A DNA stretch of 64,000 bases from Kudoa neothunni. Its lineage: Eukaryota > Cnidaria. How positions within the stretch are numbered: position 1 is the stretch's first letter; each line of letters begins with the position of its first letter. The translations under genes and the position numbers were made by a program. The stretch is from assembly GCA_964304625.1 (NCBI GenBank), contig OZ199840.1:7130001-7194000 (forward strand), in the 5' to 3' direction. Positions 35,501 to 50,500 of the stretch are shown piece by piece. Under the pieces are notes generated by a model. The model had not been told where the DNA came from. It was given only the letters and a program-made list of their open reading frames with translations, and ran no database searches.

Positions 35501-38500
35501 TATTTTTAATTAAGGTTGCTATGGTTGTTGAACAGCCTGTGACAAACAAGAATCAGCAATTAATTAATGATCATATTCGTATAAAATTTCCTAGTAGTAC
35601 TATTTTTAATTAAGGTTGCTATGGTTGTTGAACAGCCTGTGACAAACAAGAATATCCAATTAATTAATACAGCGAATTCAATAAAATATCCATAGTAGTA
35701 CTATTTTTAATTAAGGTTGCTATGGTTGTTGAACAACCGGTGTCTAACAAGAATCAGCAATTAATTAATGATCATGTTCGTATAAAATTTCCTAGTAGTA
35801 CTATTTTTAATTAAGGTTGCTATGGTTGTTGAACAGCCTGTGACAAACAAGAATATCCAATTAATTAATACAGCGAATTCAATAAAATATCCATAGTAGT
35901 ACTATTTTTAATGAAGGTTGCTATGGTTGTTGAACAACCGGTGTCTAACAAGAATATCCAATTAATTAATACAGCGAATTCAATAAAATATCCATAGTAG
36001 TACTATTTTTAATTAAGGTTGCTATGGTTGTTGAACAACCGGTGTCTAACAAGAATCAGCAATTAATTAATGATCATGTTCGTATAAAATTTCCTAGTAG
36101 TACTATTTTTAATTAAGGTTGCTATGGTTGTTGAACAACCGGTGTCTAACAAGAATCAGCAATTAATTAATACAGCGAATTCAATAAAATATCCATAGTA
36201 GTACTATTTTTAATGAAGGTTGCTATGGTTGTTGAACAGCCTGTGACAAACAAGAATATCCAATTAATTAATACAGCGAATTCAATAAAATTTCCTAGTA
36301 GTACTATTTTTAATTAAGGTTGCTATGGTTGTTGAACAACCGGTGTCTAACAAGAATCAGCAATTAATTAATACAGCGAATTCAATAAAATTTCCTAGTA
36401 GTACTATTTTTAATTAAGGTTGCTATGGTTGTTGAACAGCCTGTGACAAACAAGAATATCCAATTAATTAATACAGCGAATTCAATAAAATATCCATAGT
36501 AGTACTATTTTTAATGAAGGTTGCTATGGTTGTTGAACAGCCTGTGACAAACAAGAATCAGCAATTAATTAATGATCATATTCGTATAAAATTTCCTAGT
36601 AGTACTATTTTTAATTAAGGTTGCTATGGTTGTTGAACAGCCTGTGACAAACAAGAATATCCAATTAATTAATACAGCGAATTCAATAAAATATCCATAG
36701 TAGTACTATTTTTAATGAAGGTTGCTATGGTTGTTGAACAGCGTGTGACAAACAAGAATATCCAATTAATTAATACAGCGAATTCAATAAAATTTCCTAG
36801 TAGTACTATTTTTAATTAAGGTTGCTATGGTTGTTGAACAGCCTGTGACAAACAAGAATATCCAATTAATTAATACAGCGAATTCAATAAAATTTCCTAG
36901 TAGTACTATTTTTAATTAAGGTTGCTATGGTTGTTGAACAACCGGTGTCTAACAAGAATCAGCAATTAATTAATGATCATATTCCTATTAAATTTCCTAG
37001 TAGTACTATTTTTAATTAAGGTTGCTATGGTTGTTGAACAGCCTGTGACAAACAAGAATATCCAATTAATTAATACAGCGAATTCAATAAAATATCCATA
37101 GTAGTACTATTTTTAATGAAGGTTGCTATGGTTGTTGAACAGCCTGTGACAAACAAGAATATCCAATTAATTAATACAGCGAATTCAATAAAATATCCAT
37201 AGTAGTACTATTTTTAATTAAGGTTGCTATGGTTGTTGAACAGCCTGTGACAAACAAGAATATCCAATTAATTAATACAGCGAATTCAATAAAATATCCA
37301 TAGTAGTACTATTTTTAATGAAGGTTGCTATGGTTGTTGAACAGCCTGTGACAAACAAGAATATCCAATTAATTAATACAGCGAATTCAATAAAATATCC
37401 ATAGTAGTACTATTTTTAATGAAGGTTGCTATGGTTGTTGAACAACCGGTGTCTAACAAGAATATCCAATTAATTAATACAGCGAATTCAATAAAATTTC
37501 CTAGTAGTACTATTTTTAATTAAGGTTGCTATGGTTGTTGAACAGCCTGTGACAAACAAGAATATCCAATTAATTAATGATCATATTCGTATAAAATTTC
37601 CTAGTAGTACTATTTTTAATTAAGGTTGCTATGGTTGTTGAACAACCGGTGTCTAACAAGAATATCCAATTAATTAATACAGCGAATTCAATAAAATATC
37701 CATAGTAGTACTATTTTTAATGAAGGTTGCTATGGTTGTTGAACAACCGGTGTCTAACAAGAATATCCAATTAATTAATACAGCGAATTCAATAAAATAT
37801 CCATAGTAGTACTATTTTTAATTAAGGTTGCTATGGTTGTTGAACAGCCTGTGACAAACAAGAATATCCAATTAATTAATACAGCGAATTCAATAAAATA
37901 TCCATAGTAGTACTATTTTTAATGAAGGTTGCTATGGTTGTTGAACAGCCTGTGACAAACAAGAATATCCAATTAATTAATACAGCGAATTCAATAAAAT
38001 ATCCATAGTAGTACTATTTTTAATGAAGGTTGCTATGGTTGTTGAACAACCGGTGTCTAACAAGAATCAGCAATTAATTAATGATCATGTTCGTATAAAA
38101 TTTCCTAGTAGTACTATTTTTAATTAAGGTTGCTATGGTTGTTGAACAGCCTGTGACAAACAAGAATATCCAATTAATTAATACAGCGAATTCAATAAAA
38201 TATCCATAGTAGTACTATTTTTAATGAAGGTTGCTATGGTTGTTGAACAGCCTGTGACAAACAAGAATATCCAATTAATTAATACAGCGAATTCAATAAA
38301 ATATCCATAGTAGTACTATTTTTAATTAAGGTTGCTATGGTTGTTGAACAGCCTGTGACAAACAAGAATATCCAATTAATTAATACAGCGAATTCAATAA
38401 AATATCCATAGTAGTACTATTTTTAATTAAGGTTGCTATGGTTGTTGAACAGCCTGTGACAAACAAGAATATCCAATTAATTAATACAGCGAATTCAATA

Positions 38501-41500
38501 AAATATCCATAGTAGTACTATTTTTAATTAAGGTTGCTATGGTTGTTGAACAACCGGTGTCTAACAAGAATCAGCAATTAATTAATGATCATATTCCTAT
38601 TAAATTTCCTAGTAGTACTATTTTTAATTAAGGTTGCTATGGTTGTTGAACAGCCTGTGACAAACAAGAATATCCAATTAATTAATGATCATGTTCGTAT
38701 AAAATTTCCTAGTAGTACTATTTTTAATTAAGGTTGCTATGGTTGTTGAACAGCCTGTGACAAACAAGAATATCCAATTAATTAATGATCATGTTCGTAT
38801 AAAATTTCCTAGTAGTACTATTTTTAATTAAGGTTGCTATGGTTGTTGAACAGCCTGTGACAAACAAGAATATCCAATTAATTAATGATCATGTTCGTAT
38901 AAAATTTCCTAGTAGTACTATTTTTAATTAAGGTTGCTATGGTTGTTGAACAACCGGTGTCTAACAAGAATCAGCAATTAATTAATGATCATATTCCTAT
39001 TAAATTTCCTAGTAGTACTATTTTTAATTAAGGTTGCTATGGTTGTTGAACAGCCTGTGACAAACAAGAATATCCAATTAATTAATACAGCGAATTCAAT
39101 AAAATATCCATAGTAGTACTATTTTTAATTAAGGTTGCTATGGTTGTTGAACAACCGGTGTCTAACAAGAATCAGCAATTAATTAATGATCATATTCCTA
39201 TTAAATTTCCTAGTAGTACTATTTTTAATTAAGGTTGCTATGGTTGTTGAACAGCCTGTGACAAACAAGAATATCCAATTAATTAATACAGCGAATTCAA
39301 TAAAATATCCATAGTAGTACTATTTTTAATGAAGGTTGCTATGGTTGTTGAACAGCCTGTGACAAACAAGAATATCCAATTAATTAATGATCATGTTCGT
39401 ATAAAATTTCCTAGTAGTACTATTTTTAATTAAGNNNNNNNNNNNNNNNNNNNNNNNNNNNNNNNNNNNNNNNNNNNNNNNNNNNNNNNNNNNNNNNNNN
39501 NNNNNNNNNNNNNNNNNNNNNNNNNNNNNNNNNNNNNNNNNNNNNNNNNNNNNNNNNNNNNNNNNNNNNNNNNNNNNNNNNNNNNNNNNNNNNNNNNNNN
39601 NNNNNNNNNNNNNNNNNNNNNNNNNNNNNNNNNNGTTGCTATGGTTGTTGAACAGCCTGTGACAAACAAGAATATCCAATTAATTAATACAGCGAATTCA
39701 ATAAAATATCCATAGTAGTACTATTTTTAATTAAGGTTGCTATGGTTGTTGAACAACCGGTGTCTAACAAGAATCAGCAATTAAATTAATGATCATGTTC
39801 GTATAAAAATTTCCCTAGTAGTACTATTTTTAATTAAGGTTGCTATGGTTGTTGAACAGCCTGTGACAAACAAGAATCAGCAATTAATTAATGATCATAT
39901 TCGTATAAAATTTCCTAGTAGTACTATTTTTAATTAAGGTTGCTAATGGTTGTTGAACAGCCTGTGACAAACAAGAATATCCAATTAATTAATACAGCGG
40001 AATTCAATAAAATATCCATAGTAGTACTATTTTTAATTAAGGTTGCTAATGGTTTGTTGAACAACCGGTGTCTAACAAGAATCAGCAATTAATAATGATC
40101 ATGTTCGTTATAAAAATTTCCTAGTAGTAACTATTTTTAATTAAGGTTGCTATGGTTGTTGAACAGGCCTGTGACAAACAAGAATATCCCAATTATTAAT
40201 ACAGCGAATTCAATAAAATATCCATAGTAGTACTATTTTTAATGAAGGTTGCTATGGTTGTTGAACAGCCTGTGACAAACAAGAATATCCAATTAATTAA
40301 TACAGCGAATTCAATAAAATATCCATAGTAGTACTATTTTTAATGAAGGTTGCTATGGTTGTTGAACAACCGGTGTCTAACAAGAATCAGCAATTAATTA
40401 ATGATCATGTTCGTAATAAAATTTCCTAGTAGTACTATTTTTAATTAAGGTTGCTATGGTTGTTGAACAACCGGTGTCTAACAAGAATCAGCAATTAAAT
40501 TAATGATCATATTCCTATTAAATTTCCTAGTAGTACTATTTTTAAATTAAGGTTTGCTATGGTTGTTGAACAACCGGTGTCCTAACAAGAATCAGCAATT
40601 AATTAATGATCATGTTCGTATAAAATTTCCTAGTAGTACTATTTTTTAATTAAGTTGCTATGGTTGTTGAACAGCCTGTGACAAACAAGAATATCCAATT
40701 AATTAATACAGCGAATTCAATAAAATATCCATAGTAGTACTATTTTAATTAAGGTTGCTATGGTTGTTGAACAAACCGGTGTCTAACAAGAATCAGCAAT
40801 TAATTAATGATCATGTTCGTATAAAATTTCCTAGTAGTAACTATTTTTAATTAAGGTTGCTATGGTTGTTGAACAACCGGTGTCTAACAAGAATCAGCAA
40901 TTAATTAATGATCATATTCCTATTAATTTCCTAGTAGTACTATTTTTAATTAAGGTTGCTATGGTTGTTGAACAGCCTGTGACAAACAAGAATATCCAAT
41001 TAATTAATACAGCGAATTCAATAAAATATCCATAGTAGTACTATTTTTAATGAAGGTTGCTATGGTTTGTTGAACAGCCTGTGACAAACAAGAATATCCA
41101 ATTAATTAATACAGCGAATTCAATAAAATATCCATAGTAGTACTATTTTTTAATTAAGGTTGCTATGGTTGTTGAACAACCGGTTGTCTAACAAGAATCA
41201 GCAATTAATTAATACAGCGAATTCAATAAAATATCCATAGTAGTACTATTTTTAATTAAGGTTGCTATGGTTGTTGAACAGCCTGTGACAAACAAGAATA
41301 TCCAATTAATTAATACAGCGAATTCAATAAAATATCCATAGTAGTACTATTTTTAATGAAGGTTGCTATGGTTGTTGAACAGCCTGTGACAAACAAGAAT
41401 ATCCAATTAATTAATGATCATATTCGTATAAAAATTTCCTAGTAGTACTATTTTAATTAAGGTTGCTATGGTTGTTGAACAGCCTGTGACCAAACAAGAA

Positions 41501-44500
41501 TCAGCAATTAATTAATGATCATATTCGTATAAAATTTCCTCAGTAGTACTATTTTTAATTAAGGTTGCTATGGTTGTTGAACAGCCTGTGACAAACAAGA
41601 ATATCCAATTAATTAATACAGCGAATTCAATAAAATATCCATAGTAGTACTATTTTTAATTAAGTTGCTATGGTTGTTGAACAACCGGTGTCTAACAAGA
41701 ATCAGCAATTAATTAATGATCATGTTCGTATAAAATTTCCTAGTAGTACTATTTTTAATTAAGGTTGCTATGGTTGTTGAACAGCCTGTGACAAACAAGA
41801 ATATTCCAATTAATTAATACAGCGAATTCAATAAAATATCCATAGTAGTACTATTTTTAATGAGGTTGCTATGGTTGTTGAACAACCGGTGTCTAACAAG
41901 AATATCCAATTAATTAATACAGCGAATTCAATAAAATATCCATAGTAGTACTATTTTTAATTAAGGTTGCTATGGTTGTTGAACAAACCGGTGGTCTAAC
42001 AAGAATCAGCAATTAATTAATGATCATGTTCGTATAAAATTTCCTAGTAGTACTATTTTTAATTAAGGTTGCTATGGTTGTTGAACAACCGGTGTCTAAC
42101 AAGAATCAGCAATTAATTAATACAGCGAATTCAATAAAATATCCATAGTAGTACTATTTTTTAATTAAGGTTGCTATGGTTGTTGAACAGCCTGTGACAA
42201 ACAAGAATATCCAATTAATTAATACAGCGAATTCAATAAAATATCCATAGTAGTACTATTTTAATGAAGGTTGCTATGGTTGTTGAACAGCCCTGTGACA
42301 AACAAGAATATCCAATTAATTAATACAGCGAATTCAATAAAATATCCATAGTAGTACTATTTTTAATGAAGGTTGCTATGGTTGTTGAACAACCGGTGTC
42401 TAACAAGAATCAGCAATTAATTAATGATCATATTCCTATTAAATTTCCTAGTAGTACTATTTTTAATTAAGGTTGCTATGGTTGTTGAACAGCCTGTGAC
42501 AAACAAGAATATCCAATTAATTAATACAGCGAATTCAATAAAATTTCCTAGTAGTACTATTTTTAATTAAGGTTGCTATGGTTGTTGAACAGCCTGTGAC
42601 AAACAAGAATATCCAATTAATTAATACAGCGAATTCAATAAAATATCCATAGTAGTACTATTTTTAATTAAGGTTGCTATGGTTGTTGAACAACCGGTGT
42701 CTAACAAGAATCAGCAATTAATTAATGATCATATTCGTATAAAATTTCCTAGTAGTACTATTTTTAATTAAGGTTGCTATGGTTGTTGAACAGCCTGTGA
42801 CAAACCAAGAATCAGCAATTAATTAATGATCATATTCGTATAAAAATTTCCTAGTAGTACTATTTTTAATTAAGGTTGCTATGGTTGTTGAAACAGCCTG
42901 TGACAAACAAGAATATCCAATTAATTAATACAGCGAATTCAATAAAATATCCATAGTAGTACTATTTTTAATTAAGGTTGCTATGGTTGTTGAACAACCG
43001 GTGGTCTAACAAGAATCAGCAATTAATTAATGATCATATTCCTATTAAATTTCCTAGTAGTACTATTTTTAATTAAGGTTGCTATGGTTGTTGAACAGCC
43101 TGTGACAAACAAGAAATATCCAATTAATTAATACAGCGAATTCAATAAAATATCCATAGTAGTACTATTTTTAATGAAGGTTGCTATGGTTGTTGAACAG
43201 CCTGTGACAAACAAGAATCAGCAATTAATTAATGATCATATTCGTATAAAATTTCCTAGTAGTACTATTTTTAATTAAGGTTGCTATGGTTGTTGAACAG
43301 CCTGTGACAAACAAGAATATCCAATTAATTAATACAGCGAATTCATAAAATATCCATAGTAGTACTATTTTTAATGAAGGTTGCTATGGTTGTTGAACAG
43401 CCTGTGACAAACAAGAATCAGCAATTAATTAATGATCATATTCGTATAAAATTTCCTAGTAGTACTATTTTTAATGAAGGTTGCTATGGTTGTTGAACAG
43501 CCTGTGACAAACAAGAATCAGCAATTAATTAATGATCATGTTCGTATAAAATTTCCTAGTAGTACTATTTTTAATTAAGGTTGCTATGGTTGTTGAACAG
43601 CCTGTGACAAACAAGAATATCCAATTAATTAATACAGCGAATTCAATAAAATTTCCTAGTAGTACTATTTTTAATTAAGGTTGCTATGGTTGTTGAACAG
43701 CCTGTGACAAACAAGAATATCCAATTAATTAATACAGCGAATTCAAATAAAATATCCATAGTAGTACTATTTTTAATGAAGGTTGCTATGGTTGTTTGAA
43801 CAACCGGTGTCTACAAGAATCAGCAATTAATTAATGATCATATTCCTATTAAATTTTCCTAGTAGTACTATTTTTAATTAAGGTTGCTATGGTTGTTGAA
43901 CAAGCCTGTGACAAACAAGAATATCCAATTAATTAATACAGCGAATTCAATAAAATTTCCTAGTAGTACTATTTTTAATTAAGGTTGCTATGGTTGTTGA
44001 ACAGCCTGTGACAAACAAGAATATCCAATTAATTAATACAGCGAATTCAATAAAATATCCATAGTAGTACTATTTTTAATTAAGGTTGCTATGGTTGTTG
44101 AACAACCGGTGTCTAACAAGAATCAGCAATTAATTAATGATCATATTCGTATAAAATTTCCTAGTAGTACTATTTTTAATTAAGGTTGCTATGGTTGTTG
44201 AACAGCCTGTGACAAACAAGAATCAGCAATTAATTAATGATCATATTCGTATAAAATTTCCTAGTAGTACTATTTTTAATTAAGGTTGCTATGGTTGTTG
44301 AACAGCCTGTGACAAACAAGAATATCCAATTAATTAATACAGCGAATCAATAAAATTTCCTAGTAGTACTATTTTTAATTAAGGTTGCTATGGTTGTTGA
44401 ACAGCCTGTGACAAACAAGAATCAGCAATTAATTAATGATCATATTCGTATAAAATTTCCTAGTAGTACTATTTTTAATTAAGGTTGCTATGGTTGTTGA

Positions 44501-47500
44501 ACAGCCTGTGACAAACAAGAATATCCAATTAATTAATACAGCGAATTCAATAAAATATCCATAGTAGTACTATTATAAATTAAGGTTGCTATGGTTGTTG
44601 AACAGCCTGTGACAAACAAGAATATCCAATTAATTAATACAGCGAAATTCAATAAAATTTCCTAGTAGTACTATTTTTAAATTAAGGTTGCTATGGTTGT
44701 TGAACAGCCCTGTGACAAACAAGAATATCCAATTAATTAATACAGCGAATTCAATAAAATATCCATAGTAGTAACTATTTTAATGAAGGTTGCTATGGTT
44801 GTTGAACAGCCTGTGACAAACAAGAATCAGCAATTAATTAATGATCATATTCGTATAAAATTTCCTAGTAGTACTATTTTAATTAAGGTTGCTATGGTTG
44901 TTGAACAGCCTGTGACAAACAAGAATATCCAATTAATTAATACAGCGAATTCAATAAAATATCCATAGTAGTACTATTTTTAATTAAGGTTGCTATGGTT
45001 GTTGAACAGCCTGTGACAAACAAGAATATCCAATTAATTAATTACAGCGAATTCAATAAAATATCCATAGTAGTACTATTTTTAATTAAGGTTGCTATGG
45101 TTGTTGAACAGCCTGTGACAAACAAGAATATCCAATTAATTAATACAGCGAATTCAATAAAATATCCATAGTAGTACTATTTTTAATTAAGGTTGCTATG
45201 GTTGTTGAACAGCCTGTGGACAAACAAGAATATCCAATTAATTAATACAGCGAATTCAATAAAATATCCATAGTAGTACTATTTTTAATTAAGGTTGCTA
45301 TGGTTGTTGAACAGCCTGTGACAAACAAGAATATCCAATTAATTAATACAGCGAATTCAATAAATATCCATAGTAGTACTATTTTTAATTAAGGTTGCTA
45401 TGGTTGTTGAACAACCGGTGTCTAACAAGAATCAGCAATTAATTAATGATCATGTTCGTATAAAATTTCCTAGTAGTACTATTTTTAATTAAGGTTGCTA
45501 TGGTTGTTGAACAGCCTGTGACAAACAAGAATATCCAATTAATTAATGATCATGTTTCGTATAAAATTTCCTAGTAGTACTATTTTTAATTAAGGTTGCT
45601 ATGGTTGTTGAACAGCCTGTGACAAACAAGAATATCCAATTAATTAATACAGCGAATTCAATAAAATTTCCTAGTAGTACTATTTTTAATTAAGGTTGCT
45701 ATGGTTGTTGAACAGCCTGTGACAAACAAGAATATCCAATTAATTAATACAGCGATATTCAATAAAATATCCATAGTAGTACTATTTTTAATTAAGGTTG
45801 CTATGGTTGTTGAACAACCGGTGTCTAACAAGAATCAGCAATTAATTAATGATCATATTCCTATTAAATTTCCTAGTAGTACTATTTTTAATTAAGGTTG
45901 CTATGGTTGTTGAAACAGCCTGTGACAAACAAGAATATCCAATTAATTAATACAGCGAATTCATAAAATATCCATAGTAGTACTATTTTTAATGAAGGTT
46001 GCTATGGTTGTTGAACAGCCTGTGACAAACAAGAATCAGCAATTAATTAATGATCATATTCGTATAAAAATTTCCTAGTAGTACTATTTTTAATTAAGGT
46101 TGCTATGGTTGTTGAACAGCCTGTGACAAACAAGAATATCCAATTAATTAATACAGCGAATTCAATAAAATATCCATAGTAGTACTATTTTTAATGAAGG
46201 TTGCTATGGTTGTTGAACAGCCTGTGACAAACAGAATCAGCAATTAATTAATGATCATATTCGTATAAAAATTTCCTAGTAGTACTATTTTAATTAAGGT
46301 TGCTATGGTTGTTGAACAGCCTGTGACAAACAAGAATATCCAATTAATTAATACAGCGAATTCAATAAAATATCCATAGTAGTACTATTTTTAATTAAGG
46401 TTGCTATGGGTTGTTGAACAACCGGTGTCTAACAAGAATCAGCAATTAATTAATGATCATGTTCGTATAAAATTTCCTAGTAGTACTATTTTTAATTAAG
46501 GTTGCTATGGTTGTTGAACAACCGGTGTCTAACAAGAATATCCAATTAATTAATACAGCGAATTCAATAAAATATCCATAGTAGTACTATTTTTAATTAA
46601 GGTTGCTATGGTTGTTGAACAGCCTGTGACAAACAAGAATATCCAATTAATTAATACAGCGAATTCAATAAAATATCCATAGTAGTACTATTTTTAATGA
46701 AGGTTGCTATGGTTGTTGAACAGCCTGTGACAAACAAGAATATCCAATTAATTAATACAGCGAATTCAATAAAATATCCATAGTAGTACTATTTTTAATT
46801 AAGGTTGCTATGGTTGTTGAACAACCGGTGTCTAACAAGAATCAGCAATTAATTAATACAGCGAATTCAATAAAATATCCATAGTAGTACTATTTTTAAT
46901 TAAGGTTGCTATGGTTGTTGAACAGCCTGTGACAAACAAGAATATCCAATTAATTAATACAGCGAATTCAATAAAATATCCATAGTAGTACTATTTTTAA
47001 TGAAGGTTGCTATGGTTGTTGAACAGCCTGTGACCAAACAAGAATATCCAATTAATTAATGATCATATTCGTATAAAATTTCCTAGTAGTACTATTTTTA
47101 ATTAAGGTTGCTATGGTTGTTGAACAGCCTGTGACAAAACAAGAATCAGCAATTAATTAATGATCATATTCGTATAAAATTTCCTAGTAGTACTATTTTT
47201 AATTAAGGTTGCTATGGTTGTTGAACAGCCTGTGACAAACAAGAATATCCAATTAATTAATACAGCGAATTCAATAAAATATCCATAGTAGTACTATTTT
47301 TAATTAAGGTTGCTATGGTTGTTGAACAACCGGTGTCTAACAAGAATCAGCAATTAATTAATGATCATGTTCGTATAAAATTTCCTAGTAGTACTATTTT
47401 TAATTAAGGTTGCTATGGTTGTTGAACAGCCTGTGACAAACAAGAATATCCAATTAATTAATACAGCGAATTCAATAAAATATCCATAGTAGTACTATTT

Positions 47501-50500
47501 TTAATGAAGGTTGCTATGGTTGTTTGAACAACCGGTGTCTAACAAGAATAATCCAATTAATTAATACAGCGAATTCAATAAAATATCCATAGTAGTACTA
47601 TTTTTAATTAAGGTTGCTATGGTTGTTGAACAACCGGTGTCTAACAAGAAATCAGCAATTAATTAATGATCATGTTCGTATAAAATTTCCTAGTAGTACT
47701 ATTTTAATTAAGGTTGCTATGGTTGTTGAACAACCGGTGTCTAACAAGAATCAGCAATTAATTAATACAGCGAATTCAATAAAATATCCATAGTAGTACT
47801 ATTTTTAATTAAGGTTGCTATGGTTGTTGAACAGCCTGTGACAAACAAGAATATCCAATTAATTAATACAGCGAATTCAATAAAATATCCATAGTAGTAC
47901 TATTTTTTAATGAAGGTTGCTATGGTTGTTGAACAGCCCTGTGACAAACAAGAATCAGCAATTAATTAATGATCATATTCCGTATAAAATTTCCTAGTAG
48001 TACTATTTTAATGAAGGTTGCTATGGTTGTTGAACAGCCTGTGACAAACAAGAATCAGCAATTAATTAATGATCATGTTCGTATAAAATTTCCTAGTAGT
48101 AACTATTTTTAATTTAAGGTTGCTATGGTTGTTGAACAGCCTGTGACAAACAAGAATATCCAATTAATTAATACAGCGAATTCAATAAAATTTCCTAGTA
48201 GTACTATTTTTAATTAAGGTTGCTATGGTTGTTGAACAGCCCTGTGACAAACAAGAATATCCAATTAATTAATACAGCGAATTCATAAAATATCCATAGT
48301 AGTACTATTTTTAATGAAGGTTGCTATGGTTGTTGAACAACCGGTGTCTAACAAGATCAGCAATTAATTAATGATCATATTCCTATTAAATTTCCTAGTA
48401 GTACTATTTTTAATTAAGGTTGCTATGGTTGTTGAACAGCCTGTGACAAACAAGAATATCCAATTAATTAATACAGCGAATTCAATAAAATTTCCTAGTA
48501 GTACTATTTTTAATTAAGGTTGCTATGGTTGTTGAACAGCCTGTGACAAACAAGAATATCCAATTAATAATACAGCGAATTCAATAAAATATCCATAGTA
48601 GTACTATTTTTAATTAAGGTTGCTATGGTTGTTGAACAACCGGTGTCTAACAAGAATCAGCAATTAATTAATGATCATATTCGTATAAAAATTTCCTAGT
48701 AGTACTATTTTTAATTAAGGTTGCTATGGTTGTTGAACAGCCTGTGACAAACAAGAATCAGCAATTAATTAATGATCATATTCGTATAAAATTTCCTAGT
48801 AGTACTATTTTTAATTAAGGTTGCTATGGTTGTTGAACAGCCTGTGACAAACAAGAATATCCAATTAATTAATACAGCGAATTCAATAAAATTTCCTAGT
48901 AGTACTATTTTTAATTAAGGTTGCTATGGTTGTTGAACAGCCTGTGACAAACAAGAATCAGCAATTAATTAATGATCATATTCGTATAAAATTTCCTAGT
49001 AGTACTATTTTTAATTAAGGTTGCTATGGTTGTTGAACAGCCTGTGACAAACAAGAATATCCAATTAATTAAATACAGCGAATTCAATAAAATATCCATA
49101 GTAGTACTATTATAAATTAAGGTTGCTATGGTTGTTGAACAGCCTGTGACAAACAAGAATATCCAATTAATTAATACAGCGAATTCAATAAAATTTCCTA
49201 GTAGTTACTATTTTTAATTAAGGTTGCTATGGTTGTTTGAACAGCCTGTGACAAACAAGAATATCCAATTAATTAATACAGCGAATTCAATAAAAATATC
49301 CATAGTAGTACTATTTTTAATGAAGGTTGCTATGGTTGTTGAACAGCCTGTGACAAACAAGAATCAGCAATTAATTAATGATCATATTCGTATAAAATTT
49401 CCTAGTAGTACTATTTTTAATTAAGGTTGCTATGGTTGTTGAACAGCCTGTGACAAACAAGAATATCCAATTAATTAATACAGCGAATTCAATAAAATAT
49501 CCATAGTAGTACTATTTTTAATTAAGGTTGCTATGGTTGTTGAACAGCCTGTGACAAAACAAGAATATCCAATTAATTAATACAGCGAATTCAATAAAAT
49601 ATCCATAGTAGTACTATTTTTAATTAAGGTTGCTATGGTTGTTGAACAGCCTGTGACAAACAAGAATATCCAATTAATTAATACAGCGGAATTCAATAAA
49701 ATATCCATAGTAGTACTATTTTTTAATTAAGGTTGCTATGGTTGTTGAACAAGCCTGTGACAAACAAGAATATCCAATTAATTAATACAGCGAATTCAAT
49801 AAAATATCCATAGTAGTACTATTTTAATTAAGGTTGCTATGGTTGTTGAACAGCCTGTGACAAACAAGAATATCCAATTAATTAATACAGCGAATTCAAT
49901 AAAATATCCATAGTAGTACTATTTTTAATTAAGGTTGCTATGGTTGTTGAACAAACCGGTGTCTAACAAGAATCAGCAATTAATTAATGATCATGTTCGT
50001 ATAAAATTTCCTAGTAGTACTATTTTAATTAAGGTTGCTATGGTTGTCAAACAAGAATATCCAATTAATTAATGATCATGTTCGTATAAAATTTCCTAGT
50101 AGTACTATTTTTAATTAAGGTTGCTATGGTTGTTGAACAGCCTGTGACAAACAAGAATATCCAATTAATTAATACAGCGAATTCAATAAAATTTCCTAGT
50201 AGTACTATTTTTAATTAAGGTTGCTATGGTTGTTGAACAGCCTGTGACAAACAAGAATATCCAATTAATTAATACAGCGAATTCAATAAAATATCCATAG
50301 TAGTACTATTTTTAATTAAGGTTGCTATGGTTGTTGAACAACCGGTGTCTAACAAGAATCAGCAATTAATTAATGATCATATTCCTATTAAATTTCCTAG
50401 TAGTACTATTTTTAATTAAGGTTGCTATGGTTGTTGAACAGCCTGTGACAAACAAGAATATCCAATTAATTAATACAGCGAATTCAATAAAATATCCATA

